Shown piece after piece: positions 8,369 to 15,996 of a DNA stretch of 34,648 nucleotides. The stretch spans positions 1 to 34,648 of the forward strand of contig NZ_NPIB01000037.1 in the NCBI RefSeq assembly GCF_002849605.1, in the 5' to 3' direction. The notes under the pieces are model-generated. The model was not told the origin of the DNA, did not search any database, and saw only the letters and a list, made by a program, of their open reading frames with translations. Both the position numbers and the translations under genes were made by a program. Position 1 is the first letter of the stretch; each line of letters opens with the position of its first letter. This DNA is from Photobacterium carnosum (GTDB taxonomy: Bacteria; Pseudomonadota; Gammaproteobacteria; Enterobacterales; Vibrionaceae).

Positions 8369-9388
8369 ATGACTGTCTCAAGACGTAAATTGATCGAACC
8401 TCAAATTACTCCGTATTATCATATTATTAATCGCTGTGTCAGGCGGGCTTATTTGTGTGGTGAGGATCCGTATAGTGGTAAAAATTACCAACATCGACGT
8501 GGTTGGATCGTGAATAAAATCAAGCAATTGTCTGAGGTGTTTTGTATTGATGTTTGCGCTTATGCCGTCATGAGTAACCACTATCATTTAGTCTTAAAAA
8601 TTGACACACAGCAGCAACAGTCATTATCACCTCAAGAGGTCATTTCCCGTTGGTTACAGCTGTTTAATGGTCATCCTATTGCGGTAGATTTTGTTAATAA
8701 TGGCAATGTTGGTGCAGATAAGAAACAAGCGTTATCAACATTGGTTGCAGAATGGCAGTCACGATTAGGCAGTATTAGTTGGTTTATGCGCTGTTTAAAT
8801 GAAGAAATCGCTCGTAAAGCCAATAAAGAAGATGATTGTACTGGTGCTTTTTGGGAAGGGCGTTTTAAATCTCAAGCGTTGTTAGATGAACAAGCATTAC
8901 TTTCTTGCATGATGTATGTTGATTTAAATCCGATTCGAGCCGGACTTACAACATCGTTACAAGACTCTGATTTTACTTCAATTCAACAGCGAATAGCAGA
9001 ATGCAATCAAACGTCTATAGCAAAAAAATCAACCTTAAATTCATCATCAATTAAGCGCTCTAAAATTGGATTATTACCTTTTGTTGGCGCTGAGCATCAG
9101 GCTAAACAGGCAGGGATTCAGTTTGATTTTGTTGATTATTTAGAGCTGATTGATTGGACTGGACGTAGTATTCGCGATGACAAAAAAGGCTTTATTCCTG
9201 CCACTCAACCTAAACTGTTACAACAAATGGGGGTTAATGCAGAAGCGTGGTTAGATAATAGTAATGACTTTATGGAGCACTATACTCATGTGAGTGGTAA
9301 ATGGTCGCGAATGTGTTCGTTTCAACAGCATTTTGGTGGCCGTTGGTGTAAAGGTAAGGTAGCGAGTCAAAGATTACACCCTCACTAA
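8369..9388 (+). CDS. REP-associated tyrosine transposase (RAYT / Y1_Tnp-like)
   Basis: A 339-residue HUH single-strand transposase related to IS200/IS605 TnpA. VSRRKLIEPQITPYYHIINR is the usual start; VMSNHYHLVL (about residue 70) contains the His-hydrophobe-His metal site. FWEGRFKSQALL and YVDLNPIRAGL (about residues 190-200) hold the family signature and the probable catalytic tyrosine. Both catalytic parts are intact. RAYTs are usually single-copy domesticated enzymes that mobilise short REP-type palindromes, which fits the inverted ATGGCTGTCC-like repeats on both sides. The ATG at 8369 fits the family start, although its GGAAG lies only two bases away; ATG 8357 or TTG 8312 are alternatives. 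A possible terminator follows at 9419. Confidence 0.85.
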   Translation: MTVSRRKLIEPQITPYYHIINRCVRRAYLCGEDPYSGKNYQHRRGWIVNKIKQLSEVFCIDVCAYAVMSNHYHLVLKIDTQQQQSLSPQEVISRWLQLFNGHPIAVDFVNNGNVGADKKQALSTLVAEWQSRLGSISWFMRCLNEEIARKANKEDDCTGAFWEGRFKSQALLDEQALLSCMMYVDLNPIRAGLTTSLQDSDFTSIQQRIAECNQTSIAKKSTLNSSSIKRSKIGLLPFVGAEHQAKQAGIQFDFVDYLELIDWTGRSIRDDKKGFIPATQPKLLQQMGVNAEAWLDNSNDFMEHYTHVSGKWSRMCSFQQHFGGRWCKGKVASQRLHPH

Positions 9389-9418
9389 ATTCATTTTTGT
9401 AATTACAGAAACTTATTA

Positions 9419-9446
9419 CCGCAATAATCGTTTATTGTGGGATTTT
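9419..9446 (+). terminator. Possible terminator of the RAYT gene
   Basis: CCGCAATAA (9419-9427) pairs with TTATTGTGG (9432-9440), with one G-U pair and a four-base loop, followed by GATTTTG. It lies 31 bases after the stop. Confidence 0.45.
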
Positions 9447-9572
9447 GTGATCTTGTTAAACAGGAAAGACGATGTTTTATTGTTGTGAGACTAGTTTTTT
9501 CACATTCAAAACCGAAGTAAATGGTATTTGGTTGTTATTGTTTCAGTGTGTAGTGGTTTTGATGCTAGAAAG

Positions 9573-9687
9573 ATATGGCTGTCCTATTTTAGTTATGGCT
9601 GTCCTATATTAAAGCGTTTTAGTTATGGCTGTCCCATATTAAAACGGTCTTGCTTGGATTTGGAAAAGATATGCCTGTCCCGTCTTA
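9573..9687 (+). repeat. Cluster of four RAYT-associated repeats (TATGGCTGTCC)
   Basis: Units occur at about 9573 (TATGGCTGTCCTAT), 9591 (AGTTATGGCTGTCCTATATT), 9621 (AGTTATGGCTGTCCCATATT) and 9668 (AGATATGCCTGTCCCGTCTT). The two middle units are spaced exactly 30 bases apart and share flanking TTAAA.CG. This fills most of the 360 bases between the transposase and rhlE, where no gene is seen. Confidence 0.8.
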
Positions 9688-9702
9688 GGGAGGAGAGAAA
9701 AT

Positions 9703-9738
9703 ATCGCCATAAAACTGTATAACAGATCTTATGGCGAT
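9703..9738 (-). terminator. Terminator of rhlE
   Basis: ATCGCCATAA (9703-9712) pairs perfectly with TTATGGCGAT (9729-9738), ten base pairs, just beyond the rhlE stop at 9748. On the minus strand ATTTTCTC follows, a modest T-tract. Confidence 0.6.
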
Positions 9739-9747
9739 TTATATCAA

Positions 9748-11094
9748 TTAAACAGATTTAGGCTTACGCGTTCCACGTGGAATGCCGGTATCACGATCAG
9801 TGATTGGCTTGCGGTTTCTCGGCTTCTTTGCCTTTGGTTTATCTGTGCTTGGTGAATTGCTACGCGGCTTATCGTTGCGACGTGGCTTGTCACCGTTACT
9901 ATTATCATCTTCAGGTTTTTGATATTTAGGCTTGAAGTTTAAAATAGAAATAGGCACTTCTTTGGTTGGTACAAAGCCTTCAATTTCTTTACGTACGATT
10001 AGGTGACCTAATAAACGTTCAATCATGCATAAGTTTTTGAAGTTATCGCGTGATACAAATGAAATCGCTTCACCTTTAGAGCCAGCACGACCCGTACGAC
10101 CGATGCGGTGAACATACTCTTCAGGAGGGAAAGGCAGATCATAGTTAACAACGCGGGTTAGCTCATCAATATCGAGACCACGAGCAGCAACGCCTGTCGC
10201 GATTAAGTATTTTACTTTACCTGCTTTAAAATCTTCTAATACTTGTGCACGAGAACCTTGGCTACGACCACTGTGGATTGCTTCTGCGGCAATACCACGT
10301 TTTTCAAGTTGGCTTACTAACTTAGCTGCGCCGTGTTTAGTTTCAATAAAGATTAACGCTTGATCCCATTGTTGCTCATTAATTAAATGGCTCAATAGAG
10401 AAGATTTCATGTCTTTATCAACAGTGATCAAACATTGGTCAATTTTAGGTTGTGATGCTTCATCTTTAGCAACGCTAATTTCAACAGGATTACGAACAGC
10501 TGTTTTAGCAAGAAGACGCACTTGAGATGATAGTGTTGCCGAGAACAACATGTTTTGGCGATCAAGCGGTAAACGTTCGATGATCTTATTAATATCTTCG
10601 ATAAAGCCCATATCTAACATACGGTCAGCTTCATCAAGCACTAAAATTTCAATCGCATCAAAGTGGATAGCACGTTTGGTGTACATATCCAATAAACGAC
10701 CAGGTGTTGCCACTAAAATATCAACACCTTCAATTAGGCGACGTTTTTGTGGTTCGTAATCAACACCACCGTACATTGCCATTGAGGTTAAATTGGTGTG
10801 TTTGCTGTATTGAACAATATTTGCTTCAACTTGAACCGCAAGTTCACGTGTAGGCGCAAGAATTAATGCACGAACGCGTTTAGCTCGCACTTGCTGGCCA
10901 TCATCAAGCATTTGCAGAATAGGAAGAACAAAACTAGCCGTTTTACCGGTACCTGTTTGTGCTGCTGCAAGTAAGTTTTTGCCGGTTAGTGCCACCGGAA
11001 TGGCTTTTTCTTGAATCGGCGTAGGAGTGGTGTAACCCATATCGGTTACTGCTTTAACGATAGCGTCGCTTAATCCAAGCTTAGAGAAAGGCAT
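9748..11094 (-). CDS. rhlE: DEAD-box ATP-dependent RNA helicase, RhlE type
   Basis: A 448-residue cytosolic helicase with the motifs in order: Q motif GYTTPTPIQEKAIP, motif I AQTGTGKT, Ia PTRELA, Ib TPGRLLD, II LDEADRML, III SAT, then ATGVAARGLDI and VI HRIGRTGRAG. The start MPFSKLGLSDAI fits RhlE-group enzymes rather than DeaD or SrmB. A basic, Pro/Arg/Lys-rich tail of about 60 residues (PRNRKPITDRDTG) probably helps RNA binding. RhlE-type helicases take part in ribosome maturation and RNA decay, often in the cold. It is transcribed alone from an extended -10 promoter inside the gap after the upstream small gene. The assignment among RhlE-like paralogues is by similarity of motifs only. Confidence 0.85.
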   Translation of the reverse strand: MPFSKLGLSDAIVKAVTDMGYTTPTPIQEKAIPVALTGKNLLAAAQTGTGKTASFVLPILQMLDDGQQVRAKRVRALILAPTRELAVQVEANIVQYSKHTNLTSMAMYGGVDYEPQKRRLIEGVDILVATPGRLLDMYTKRAIHFDAIEILVLDEADRMLDMGFIEDINKIIERLPLDRQNMLFSATLSSQVRLLAKTAVRNPVEISVAKDEASQPKIDQCLITVDKDMKSSLLSHLINEQQWDQALIFIETKHGAAKLVSQLEKRGIAAEAIHSGRSQGSRAQVLEDFKAGKVKYLIATGVAARGLDIDELTRVVNYDLPFPPEEYVHRIGRTGRAGSKGEAISFVSRDNFKNLCMIERLLGHLIVRKEIEGFVPTKEVPISILNFKPKYQKPEDDNSNGDKPRRNDKPRSNSPSTDKPKAKKPRNRKPITDRDTGIPRGTRKPKSV

Positions 11095-11170
11095 GTAGAA
11101 TCTCAGATAAATAAATCAAATAACGGCTATCTCTAAAAGTTAAAGTAATAGCCGACGAACAATGCCGTGG

Positions 11171-11179
11171 ATTATAGCA
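11171..11179 (-). promoter_or_regulatory. Extended -10 sigma-70 promoter for rhlE
   Basis: The minus strand reads TGCTATAAT, a perfect TATAAT with the TGn extension, 77 bases before the rhlE start. No good -35 is seen, which the extended -10 can compensate. It implies a 5' leader of about 70 bases. Confidence 0.6.
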
Positions 11180-11187
11180 CGGCTACC

Positions 11188-11466
11188 TTAGGTCATTATA
11201 TTATTTCGCATTAAGCCGCGGCGGACGTTTTTACATAACTTGCCAAACTGGCGAATTTCATCAAATTGTGGCGTTACACCACGTTCAATCGCATGTTCCC
11301 AGTAACTGACTTCGGTATCGACTAGTTCTAATAATTTCTTAGGACAGCCAATACATTTATTATCTGGTCCACAAACAAAGGTTTCAGGTTCATAAAGTGG
11401 AAATGCCTGCTTAACCTCAGTCAGAAGTTGGCGCATTGCCGTTTGACGATCAGGTTTTTTATTCAT
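11188..11466 (-). CDS. Conserved small cysteine-containing protein, 92 residues
   Basis: Function not known to me; the sequence has the look of a conserved Vibrionaceae hypothetical. The feature is a Cys group in the centre (ETFVCGPDNKCIGCPKK, residues about 29-45: C-x5-C-x2-C), plus one more Cys in KLCKNVRRG, which together could hold a metal. Otherwise it is a soluble helical protein, rich in charged residues, with no signal peptide. It lies between the chitinase and rhlE, all on the minus strand, but each is separated by promoter or terminator signals, so operon membership is unlikely. Confidence 0.7.
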   Translation of the reverse strand: MNKKPDRQTAMRQLLTEVKQAFPLYEPETFVCGPDNKCIGCPKKLLELVDTEVSYWEHAIERGVTPQFDEIRQFGKLCKNVRRGLMRNNIMT

Positions 11467-11626
11467 GGTATCACGTGTATCTGGGCTAAATTGGTATTCT
11501 AATTAAGCATAGTTAAAATAACCATGTTTATCTTATGCAAAGGTATTATTGGAAGGTATTGTTACAAATATTATTAAAAAGATGAATTGATTGGTATCAG
11601 GGCTAAAAAGTTGATTTTGTCATCAT

Positions 11627-11662
11627 AAAAAAACCAGCAATAAGTTATTTACTTACCGCTGG
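11627..11662 (-). terminator. Terminator of the chitinase gene
   Basis: CCAGCAATAAG (11634-11644) pairs with CTTACCGCTGG (11652-11662), with one central mismatch. On the minus strand seven T follow directly. It sits about 35 bases beyond the stop. Confidence 0.8.
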
Positions 11663-11695
11663 CTTATTATTAATTACCCATAGTTATTTGGATAA

Positions 11696-13894
11696 TTATA
11701 ATTTATCCCAAGCATCAGCCCAGTATTGGCTTGTTGCTGGTGCGTATGATGCACTTGCACACCAACCTGTGTATGGCCATGGTTTACATTGGTATATATT
11801 GCCATCTGACGCTAATACTTTATCACCAGCAAGATAAGCTTTACCTGCTTCATAGGCAGGCGCATCTGTGACTGGTGGCTCAATTGTGCCTTTATTTTCT
11901 AAAGTGAAATGTGCTCGTTGTTCTACATTGTCATTGTTTGATTCAGCGATCATACGTAATGAGTATGTGCCAGCAACAACATTATTAAGCACCATATTAA
12001 TGGTTTTGCTGTTATCTACCTTAGCCGTAAATTGACCACCTGAAACAGGGTAGCCCATTGCATCAATAACATCGATTTGTACTGAAGTTGCTTTATTTGC
12101 GCTGTAATTAAGGGTTAATTTTGCAGTGCCATTAGTGATGGTGTAGTTGCTATTAATGCCTGTTAAACTCGCAGTAAAATCAAGGTCAGGTTGCTCTGTA
12201 TCACCACAATCTGTGTCGCCAACTTCACGCCATACACCCCATTCGCCAGTGGTACCCGGTTCATGACCTTGTGTCCACCAACCTGCTTGCCACTCTTTAT
12301 TGTTATGGCTGACAACATTACCTTCAACATAAGTTGCATCTGCTTTCCATGCTGGCGTACATACGATAGAACCATCGTTAACCACCACAACACGTTTTAC
12401 GGTTACTGTTTGGTTTGCACTATCAGTAATGCGGTAAATCAATTCATATGAACCTGCAATTGCTGTGTTTACTGTGCCAGAAACAGAAATGTTTGTTGTT
12501 AAATCGCCGTCTTCAGCATCTGTTGCAGAAACGCCAGCCATTGGGTCAAAGATGTCACCCACTTTGATAACGCTATTAGCTATGCCAGCAAATGTTGGTA
12601 GGGCGCTAAAGACAGTGACTTTACGTGGTGATACGGTCTCGTTGTCATTTGAATCTGTTACTGAGTAAGTCAGCACATAATCACCAACACGTTGAGTATC
12701 AACATTACCCGTTACCGCGATTGAATCGGTTAGATTGCCATCTTCTTTATCCGTTGCAGTAACACCTGCTAATGGGTTAAAAGTGGTTTTATGTTGAACG
12801 CGAGCATCAGTAATACCTGCAATGGTTGGTTTTCCAGGTTGAACAACAGGCGGAGTTTGGCTGTGAACAAATGGACCATAGGTTTCAATAAAGCTGCTGT
12901 TGTACGCTTTACCTGATGCGTCTGTACCGATATCCCAGTTAATTGACCATGTCATTATACCGCGAAGAGGTTGTGATTGTTTTTCAAGACGTGCAAAAGC
13001 ATTAAACAGATCTTGAGGATCTTTAATAAAACCGGTTGCTGCGGCATCAATGTTAGTTGGAATACCAAACACTAATTTGTCGTGTGGAATAGTGGTAAAA
13101 CCACGGGTGCCGTTAACCAATGAATCCGCAATGTAATAGATGAACTCTTCTTTTAATGTATCGTTGTTTTGTGCAATCCAGCCTGGGCCTTCAACGTAAA
13201 CACCGTCGCCACCTTGGTTGTAAAATTGAGGGTTGATCCAATCGTAGTAACCATCAAGAGCGGTGATATAAGGAATATATTTACCCGCAGCGGTTAAGTA
13301 TGGGAACTCAGGAGCCATAGTGATAAGGAAGTTTTTACCTTGCTCACGGTAGTGATCTTTTACGATGCGCAATGCAGCAGGAATAACAATTTGGTTATCT
13401 TTTGCATCAATAGCCGCTTGCTCAAGATCGATATCAAGGCCATCAAAGCCATAAACATCAGTGAGACGAATAATTTCAGCGGCAAAAGCATTTTCATCGC
13501 CTTTTTGCAGTTCAACGTGCGCATCTGCACCACCAAGCGCCAGTATAACGGCACGGCCTTGATCGTTCAGTAGCTTAATTTGGTCGATAAATTGTGATTC
13601 GCTTAAACCTGTTGAAGGATCTAAATGAAAAGTAGGGATACGACCTTCGGCAGTGTCATAAACTTTCATAAAAGAAACAGCAACCACATTATACATTGGG
13701 TTAGTGGCTTTAAGGCTCATAGCAGGAGCATTACCTGCTTTATAACCTCGACCGTCAGCCCAGTTATGCCAATAACCAACAACCACGCCATTTTCAGGGT
13801 TAACCATTTTTTCACCAGCATTGGCAGTGAAACTCATTGAGGTTAACGCAAGAGCAATAGCGTTTAATGTGAGTAATGTTGTTTTTTTATTCAT
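11696..13894 (-). CDS. Secreted multi-module chitinase (GH18, two Ig-like domains, two chitin-binding modules)
   Basis: A 732-residue protein. A signal peptide (residues 1-26, cut after TANA) precedes a GH18 barrel of the ChiD type (about 33-345). The catalytic DxxDxDxE is complete (DGLDIDLE, 151-158; proton donor Glu158), and the MAPEFPY, NPQFYNQGG and MTWSINWD segments are present. Two DUF5011-like Ig domains follow (about 355-505, each with ATD.EDG.LT), then a CBM5/12-like module (about 507-560; WKADATYVEGNVV, aromatic WW), a beta-rich linker domain, and a second carbohydrate-binding-like module at the C-terminus (YEAGKAYLAGDKV, GNIYQCKPWPYTGW). It should bind and cut insoluble chitin outside the cell, as typical for Vibrionaceae. 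Single-gene unit with its own terminator. Confidence 0.9.
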   Translation of the reverse strand: MNKKTTLLTLNAIALALTSMSFTANAGEKMVNPENGVVVGYWHNWADGRGYKAGNAPAMSLKATNPMYNVVAVSFMKVYDTAEGRIPTFHLDPSTGLSESQFIDQIKLLNDQGRAVILALGGADAHVELQKGDENAFAAEIIRLTDVYGFDGLDIDLEQAAIDAKDNQIVIPAALRIVKDHYREQGKNFLITMAPEFPYLTAAGKYIPYITALDGYYDWINPQFYNQGGDGVYVEGPGWIAQNNDTLKEEFIYYIADSLVNGTRGFTTIPHDKLVFGIPTNIDAAATGFIKDPQDLFNAFARLEKQSQPLRGIMTWSINWDIGTDASGKAYNSSFIETYGPFVHSQTPPVVQPGKPTIAGITDARVQHKTTFNPLAGVTATDKEDGNLTDSIAVTGNVDTQRVGDYVLTYSVTDSNDNETVSPRKVTVFSALPTFAGIANSVIKVGDIFDPMAGVSATDAEDGDLTTNISVSGTVNTAIAGSYELIYRITDSANQTVTVKRVVVVNDGSIVCTPAWKADATYVEGNVVSHNNKEWQAGWWTQGHEPGTTGEWGVWREVGDTDCGDTEQPDLDFTASLTGINSNYTITNGTAKLTLNYSANKATSVQIDVIDAMGYPVSGGQFTAKVDNSKTINMVLNNVVAGTYSLRMIAESNNDNVEQRAHFTLENKGTIEPPVTDAPAYEAGKAYLAGDKVLASDGNIYQCKPWPYTGWCASASYAPATSQYWADAWDKL

Positions 13895-14407
13895 TTATTT
13901 GACCCTGAAAGAGGTAAGAATGGTAATGATAGATCGAATAAATGCTATCACAATGGTTATTGATTAGAAGCGTGATTGTGTAACAAAAAACCTTGAAATC
14001 AGTCGGTTATTTGTCAATTAATTGTCGGGTAAGTATCATTTTTAGACTAAAAGTTGTCATGTTTTACTTATAATTGAACAATGAATTATTAGATGATGTT
14101 TTTTTGGGATTAAGAATGAATAAAGTAAGCGGAAATATGAAAAATTAAATAAAAAAAGGAAATATATTGTAAGGGATAGTTGTGATTATCTTATGAAGAG
14201 ATATTAATAAAACAGTCATTTTTATTATGATTTAGTATTTGAATTAGAATGACTTATCAGATTAATTGTTATTATCAATTGTTGTTAAGGTCATTTTTTA
14301 GGTAAAATAGCGCTATCAACAGAAAACATGTAGGGGTTGTGATCCCTAACGTGAATCTGATAAGTTACCGCAAAGTAACCTAAATACTAGATTAAGTAAG
14401 AGATAAA
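13895..14407. other. Divergent promoter region between chitinase and def
   Basis: This AT-rich 513-base gap serves both genes. Near the chitinase start there is AGGGTC six bases before the ATG on the minus strand. Near def there is a likely promoter (14279-14308). I searched by eye for a CRP-type site for the chitinase and found only weak half-sites. No open frame of note. Confidence 0.45.
14279..14308 (+). promoter_or_regulatory. Likely sigma-70 promoter of def
   Basis: TTGTTG (14279-14284) and TAAAAT (14303-14308) are spaced by 18 bases. The def start is about 100 bases on; the leader contains a small GTTAC/GTAAC hairpin near 14365-14381. Confidence 0.45.
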
Positions 14408-14920
14408 ATGGCAATTTTACAAGTAATAACCGCACCAGACCCACGACTAAATATTCAAGCTGAAGCAGTAACTGATGTTAAATCTGAATCTGTTCAACAA
14501 CTTGTAGATGATTTACTTGAAACTCTATACGGTACAAGTAATGGTGTTGGTCTTGCTGCTACTCAAATTGGCCGTAAAGAAGCGATTGTTGTTATTGATA
14601 TTTCAGATGAGCGCGATCAGCCGTTAGTGTTAATCAACCCTGTTGTTGAAAGCGGCGAGAATAAAGTAATGGGGCAGGAAGGTTGTCTTTCAGTACCTGA
14701 TTATTATGCTGATGTTGAGCGCTTTGAAGCTGTGGTTGTAACGGCATTGGATCGTGAAGGCAATGAATTACGTTTTGAGCGTGATGACTTCCTTGCCATT
14801 GTTATGCAACACGAAATCGATCATCTTAAAGGTACATTATTCATTGATTACCTATCACCGCTAAAGCGTCAGATAGCGATGAAGAAAGTGAAAAAATACA
14901 TTAAGATGATGGCTAATTAA
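14408..14920 (+). CDS. def: Peptide deformylase
   Basis: A 170-residue iron/zinc enzyme that removes the formyl group from the N-terminal methionine of new proteins. All three family motifs are present: GVGLAATQIG (about 47-56), EGCLSVP (about 92-98; Cys is a metal ligand) and QHEIDHLKG (about 137-145; two His ligands and catalytic Glu). Length is normal. It stands alone rather than beside fmt, as the main def usually does, so it may be the second deformylase found in many Vibrionaceae. It has its own promoter and a strong terminator. Confidence 0.93.
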   Translation: MAILQVITAPDPRLNIQAEAVTDVKSESVQQLVDDLLETLYGTSNGVGLAATQIGRKEAIVVIDISDERDQPLVLINPVVESGENKVMGQEGCLSVPDYYADVERFEAVVVTALDREGNELRFERDDFLAIVMQHEIDHLKGTLFIDYLSPLKRQIAMKKVKKYIKMMAN

Positions 14921-14942
14921 TAACGCGATCTGATTTGATAAG

Positions 14943-14976
14943 AAGGCTGTTGAGTTAATCTCAGCAGCCTTTTTTG
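14943..14976 (+). terminator. Rho-independent terminator of def
   Basis: AAGGCTGTTGAG (14943-14954) pairs with CTCAGCAGCCTT (14960-14971) with one G-U pair, followed by a T-run. It lies about 22 bases after the def stop. Confidence 0.85.
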
Positions 14977-15004
14977 TTTATTGGAATAATAACGCAGTTT
15001 ACCG

Positions 15005-15949
15005 TTAGATTTGGCGTAATGTTACGTATTCGGTAGTATTAAGCAAAGTGAGATCTTGGTTACGCTGTAACGTAATATTATTACCTAATATAAAAGGCTG
15101 GTTGTATTTACCGTGGCCGAAGAATGGGAAATAATAGACAGGCTTATCATATTGCTCGGCAAAGTGTTGTAATACTGCTTTATACATTATGCGTTCTTGG
15201 TCTGTTGGTTCTGTGGAGTAATATTGACCAAAAATAATCGCTTCTACATTGAAATCATTTAAAAATAATAATTGCTGTAAGTAACGATCTAACTGGCGGA
15301 AGGTTACACCGATATCTTCGAGTAAGACTACCTTGCCTGTGAATTCTGGCTGATATTGAGTACCAAATGTTGCGGCAACAAGAGTGTGATTACCACCAAC
15401 TAAAGTCCCATTTATTGCCGTCGCTTGGTGTGCTAATGCATTAAGTGGCAATACGTTATTATAGGAAACACCGTTGTTCATTATCTCTGAGATATCAGGT
15501 AACGGTTGCTGATTTGTTGTGCCCATATCAAGGTGGTTATTCGCATTAACACCATGAATTGAATGCCATCCTAGTTCATTATTTAGAAAACTATGAATAG
15601 CAGTAACATCACTGAACCCAACAATCACTTTTGCTGGAATGGCTAATAGTTGCTGTTTATAACGTTGTAGATATGGCAATAGGTTTAATGCGCCACCACC
15701 GCCACGATAAAACCACAACACATCAATTGTTGAATCAAGTAATGCTTTAATTAAGTTATGGGCTCGCGCTTGATCGGTATCAACATAGCCAAAATCTGAA
15801 ATATTTTGCTGTAAATAATGGCAATTTACGTGATAGCCATGACTCTCGAAAACGTCAATCACTTGTGGTACTTGTGCTGGATCAAATTGAGTTGAACAAG
15901 CAATTAAGGCAACGTTTTTATAGGGCGTGTTTGTAACAGGTGTGTTCAT
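15005..15949 (-). CDS. ldcA: S66-family LD-carboxypeptidase
   Basis: A 314-residue cytosolic serine peptidase. FYRGGGGALNLLPYL is the S66 oxyanion region. VGFSDVTAIH (about residue 119) carries the nucleophilic Ser. LLEDIG supplies the Glu and FFGHGKYNQPFILG the His of the Ser-Glu-His triad. Enzymes of this family trim the terminal D-alanine from murein tetrapeptides during cell-wall recycling; the related MccF branch instead gives immunity to microcin C. Its place 47 bases downstream of anmK, on the same strand, favours a role in murein recycling and a shared transcript. Symbol given by family and context. Confidence 0.8.
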   Translation of the reverse strand: MNTPVTNTPYKNVALIACSTQFDPAQVPQVIDVFESHGYHVNCHYLQQNISDFGYVDTDQARAHNLIKALLDSTIDVLWFYRGGGGALNLLPYLQRYKQQLLAIPAKVIVGFSDVTAIHSFLNNELGWHSIHGVNANNHLDMGTTNQQPLPDISEIMNNGVSYNNVLPLNALAHQATAINGTLVGGNHTLVAATFGTQYQPEFTGKVVLLEDIGVTFRQLDRYLQQLLFLNDFNVEAIIFGQYYSTEPTDQERIMYKAVLQHFAEQYDKPVYYFPFFGHGKYNQPFILGNNITLQRNQDLTLLNTTEYVTLRQI

Positions 15950-15996
15950 GGATAATTCTCATCAAAGCTAAATAATCATCAAGGCACAATATATTG

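Noticed and set aside
9573..9687. Possible small CRISPR array (30-base spacing)
   Set aside because: Only two units are regularly spaced, the flanking parts are themselves repeated rather than unique spacers, and no cas gene is present. It fits RAYT-associated repeats better.
9528..9722. Open frame of 64 codons with repeated SYGCPILKR
   Set aside because: The repeated peptide comes only from the tandem ATGGCTGTCC repeats; no ribosome-binding site and no protein-like composition.
11341..11352. AGGACAGCCAAT resembling the RAYT-associated repeat
   Set aside because: It lies inside the coding sequence of the 92-residue protein and encodes its conserved Cys motif (GCPKK region), so the match is coincidental.
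12163..13840. Several open frames inside the chitinase gene on both strands
   Set aside because: They are shadows of the long, well-conserved chitinase frame, without ribosome-binding sites or recognisable products.
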